DNA from: JBAVQS01 sp049694275
Lineage (GTDB): Bacteria; Chloroflexota; Anaerolineae; UBA4142; SHND01
Reading direction: 5' to 3'
DNA: 16,287 bases
NCBI GenBank assembly: GCA_049694275.1
Contig: JBAVQS010000321.1
Location: 1-16,287, forward strand
A model generated the notes under the pieces. The model saw only the letters and a program-made list of their open reading frames with translations, did not search any database and had not been told where the DNA came from. The position numbers and the translations under genes are program-made. Position 1 is the stretch's first letter. Each line of letters begins with the position of its first letter. This document shows, piece by piece, positions 14,490 through 16,287 of the stretch.

Positions 14490-16153
14490 TTGTACAATTC
14501 AATATATTGCTCGGCTGCTGTCGTCCAGTCGAACCGCATGCGCATTGCCTGTTCCTGCATCGCGGTCCAGTGGGACTGGTCTTCGGTAAAGGTCTGCACG
14601 GCGCGATCAAGGGTGTCGAGCAGCGCCTGGCAGGCGGCGGGGCGGCTGTCGCCCGAATAGACAAACCCCGTCTCGCGATCGCGCACTGTGTTGCTCAGCC
14701 CGCCCAGGTCTGGCACGAGCGGGAGGCAGCCCTCGCGCATGGCGATCATCTGGCTGATGCCGCATGGCTCGAAATCAGAGGGCATGAGGAAGAGGTCGCC
14801 CGCTGCGTACAGGCGGTTGGCGAGCGCAGGGTCGAACGCCGCGACAAAGAGTCCGTTGGGCGCGGCATTGATTGCCTCCAACTCTTTTTCCAGCTCGCCG
14901 GTCCCGAGGAGGATGAGGGCGATCTGACGGGTGAGCAGCGCATCAATCACCGTGTCTTGTTGCAGGGTGGTCCCTTCAGGGCTGGCGGGGCGCTCGTCCA
15001 GTGGTTCCAGGAGAATGCTCATCTTTTGGCGCACGGCGCGGGTAACCGCGACCACGAGCATCCGCCCTTTCCAATCGGCGGCGTCGAATGTGGCGAGCTT
15101 GTCCAGCACCCGGTCCGCATTCTTGAACGCCGCACCGGATTTGTGCGCGAGGGTCGTCAGGTCGTGGACCAGGTTGTCGAGCAGGGCGGCCTTGTGCGCA
15201 TGGCGCGCGGTTGTCCAGTCGATCGTGTCGACGTCAAAGGGGGGGGTGAGCCGGTTGGGGGCGTAGAGATCGTAATCGAGCCCGTTCAGGATGCCGTGCA
15301 GCCGGTCGCCGAGGCGCTGCAGGTCCTGTTCCAGCCCGCGCCCGCCGATAAAATTCCGCGCCGGGTCGTCGGGCTGTGTGATCTCGACTGCATAACATGG
15401 GCTGACAGTATTGACGTTATCCGCCAGGTTGATGCTCGCGCGCATGGGATTGAAGCAGGGGATGGGCGAATGCTCGTCGCGAATGAGCGTGAGCGCGTCC
15501 CGGTCCTTGAGCGTGGCATACAGCTCCGGGAACCATTGTCCAAAAGCAGCAAACTCGGTCACCCCCGCGAGCTCAAAGGGACGCACTCCCTGATAATCGA
15601 GATTGTGGATGGTGAACAGTGTCCGCAGGTTGTGCGCCAATTCTTGATAGCGCGGGTCGTATTTGAGCAGGACGAGCGCGGGCGCCGTGTGCCAGTCGTG
15701 GCAGTGCAGGACGTTGATGCCGAGCTCGGGGTGCCTGGCGAGAAACGCGACGACCGCGGCCGAGAAAAAGGCAAACCGCTGCGCGTCGTCCTCAAACGGC
15801 CCGCGCCCCAACCGGTCGCTGTCGATATAGATCTCGCCGTAAGGGCCGCCAAAAAAATCGGGGCTCTCGACGAGATAGATGGGGACCCGGTCCAGTTCGC
15901 GGAGGAAAATTCGAACCGGCCAATCATCCCGCTGGCCAAACGAAACCTTGAACCGGCTGATGGGGTGCGGCGCGTGTGAGATGCGTGTATAGCAGGGCAT
16001 GATAATGCGCGCGGGGGTCCCGCCCGCGCGTAAGGCTTTCGACAGGTCGCGCACGACATCGCCGAGCCCGCCTACCTTGGCCAGGTCGCGGCATTCGGCG
16101 GCGACCATGAGAACGTTCGGTTGAGTATCCGTCACCGTTGGCTCCTGTTGCAT
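14486..16153 (-). CDS. glgA: Glycogen (starch) synthase, GT5, long form
   Basis: Transfers glucose from ADP-glucose to the non-reducing ends of alpha-1,4-glucan (cytoplasm). Family motifs: Lys26 in AKVGGLGDVV (the K-x-G-G-L nucleotide-sugar site), CHDWHTA, TIHNLDYQG, LNGLDYDLYAP, Arg372 and Lys377 in TRAVRQK (the R-x4-K pair), and Glu462 in SDFEPCGISQMIAMREG with PDLGGLSNTV. At 555 residues it is about 75 longer than the Escherichia coli enzyme, mainly through segments around 330-365 and 380-405, and the usual QKGLD after the R-x4-K pair reads QKMSI. All recognised catalytic residues remain, so it is probably active. The ATG at 16153 has no good Shine-Dalgarno; TATAAT (16167-16172) lies 13 bases upstream, implying a very short leader. 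The stop codon lies inside a palindromic repeat. Confidence 0.93.
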   Translation of the reverse strand: MQQEPTVTDTQPNVLMVAAECRDLAKVGGLGDVVRDLSKALRAGGTPARIIMPCYTRISHAPHPISRFKVSFGQRDDWPVRIFLRELDRVPIYLVESPDFFGGPYGEIYIDSDRLGRGPFEDDAQRFAFFSAAVVAFLARHPELGINVLHCHDWHTAPALVLLKYDPRYQELAHNLRTLFTIHNLDYQGVRPFELAGVTEFAAFGQWFPELYATLKDRDALTLIRDEHSPIPCFNPMRASINLADNVNTVSPCYAVEITQPDDPARNFIGGRGLEQDLQRLGDRLHGILNGLDYDLYAPNRLTPPFDVDTIDWTTARHAHKAALLDNLVHDLTTLAHKSGAAFKNADRVLDKLATFDAADWKGRMLVVAVTRAVRQKMSILLEPLDERPASPEGTTLQQDTVIDALLTRQIALILLGTGELEKELEAINAAPNGLFVAAFDPALANRLYAAGDLFLMPSDFEPCGISQMIAMREGCLPLVPDLGGLSNTVRDRETGFVYSGDSRPAACQALLDTLDRAVQTFTEDQSHWTAMQEQAMRMRFDWTTAAEQYIELYK

Positions 16154-16166
16154 TGCGAATAAACCA

Positions 16167-16172
16167 ATTATA
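16167..16172 (-). promoter_or_regulatory. -10 element of glgA
   Basis: Perfect TATAAT on the minus strand, 13 bases before the glgA ATG, giving a predicted leader of about 5-7 bases. I see no convincing -35 at 16-18 bp spacing. Confidence 0.5.
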
Positions 16173-16212
16173 CCTGATTTTAGGGTGAAAGCCCTTTTGG
16201 CAGCCAGGTGCG

Positions 16213-16235
16213 CCGGCCGTTTGCCCCTATGGGGC
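16213..16235. repeat. Partial repeat unit upstream of glgA
   Basis: GCCGGCCGTTTGCCCCTAT resembles the right half of the family (GGCCGTTCGCCCCTAC) with one change and a final T. It runs into GCCCC-TAT-GGGGC (16223-16235), a perfect 5-bp stem with a 3-base loop. Confidence 0.5.
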
Positions 16236-16260
16236 TATATGCCGATTTGTGTGTAATTTC

Positions 16261-16287
16261 GTAGGGGCGACCGGCCGGTCGCCCCTA
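16261..16287. repeat. Perfect palindromic repeat copy, cut by window end
   Basis: GTAGGGGCGACCGG followed by CCGGTCGCCCCTA is a perfect palindrome over all 27 visible bases except the first G, whose partner would be the next base outside the window. It is the most symmetric member of the GTAGGGGCGA family here. Confidence 0.8.

Noticed and set aside
14507..15979. A 490-codon open frame antisense to glgA
   Set aside because: The minus strand carries all glycogen synthase motifs; the plus frame has no domain and no promoter or ribosome-binding site of its own.
14443..16287. Repeats considered as a CRISPR array
   Set aside because: The copies are scattered, palindromic along their whole length and lack regular spacers, and no cas gene is present. 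The Cas4-like Fe-S nuclease is part of a helicase fusion.

Overview
The window is a GC-rich, gene-dense bacterial chromosome segment with no phage or transposase genes. An archaeal-type aspartyl-tRNA synthetase, a YprA/YprB-type (MrfAB) repair pair, zinc-ribbon membrane proteins, near-leaderless promoters and dispersed GTAGGGGCGA palindromes together suggest a member of the Chloroflexota (Anaerolineae-like). That assignment is an inference, not a marker-gene result.

Layout. Minus strand, 1-2000: the 5' part of aspS (its last few codons lie beyond the left edge), preceded on the same strand by a vapBC toxin-antitoxin pair with its own sigma70-type promoter and candidate operator. Minus strand, 2089-6003: a giant Dna2-like protein that joins an iron-sulfur PD-(D/E)XK nuclease, a degenerate RNase H-like region and a UPF1-type SF1 helicase. 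A 56-bp divergent promoter region separates it from a plus-strand run at 6060-12739: two tandem paralogous zinc-ribbon/two-TM membrane proteins, then mrfA (SF2 helicase with DUF1998), mrfB (DEDDh exonuclease with a TPR-like tail) and a DinB-fold protein. Minus strand, 12780-16153: pgi and glgA, converging on the repair genes.

Function. The core of the window looks like a DNA-repair neighbourhood. It has two unrelated helicase-nuclease machines. The mrfAB-dinB run has a near-consensus promoter whose predicted start site is overlaid by a GAAC-N4-GTTC box, the LexA/SOS operator pattern of Gram-positive-type bacteria. The MrfA homologue carries a complete HNH (CxxC, HH, N, CxxCH) module inserted in its C-terminal DUF1998 region, which I regard as the most interesting observation. 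pgi and glgA belong to central sugar and glycogen metabolism and look like ordinary neighbours.

Non-coding structure. A dispersed palindromic repeat (GTAGGGGCGA...TCGCCCCTAC) occurs upstream of vapB, between glgA and pgi (where it supplies the glgA stop codon), and upstream of glgA. A perfect 15-bp hairpin lies inside the last codons of the DinB-like gene. No gap longer than 300 bp lacks a gene, and I saw no tRNA, rRNA or CRISPR array.
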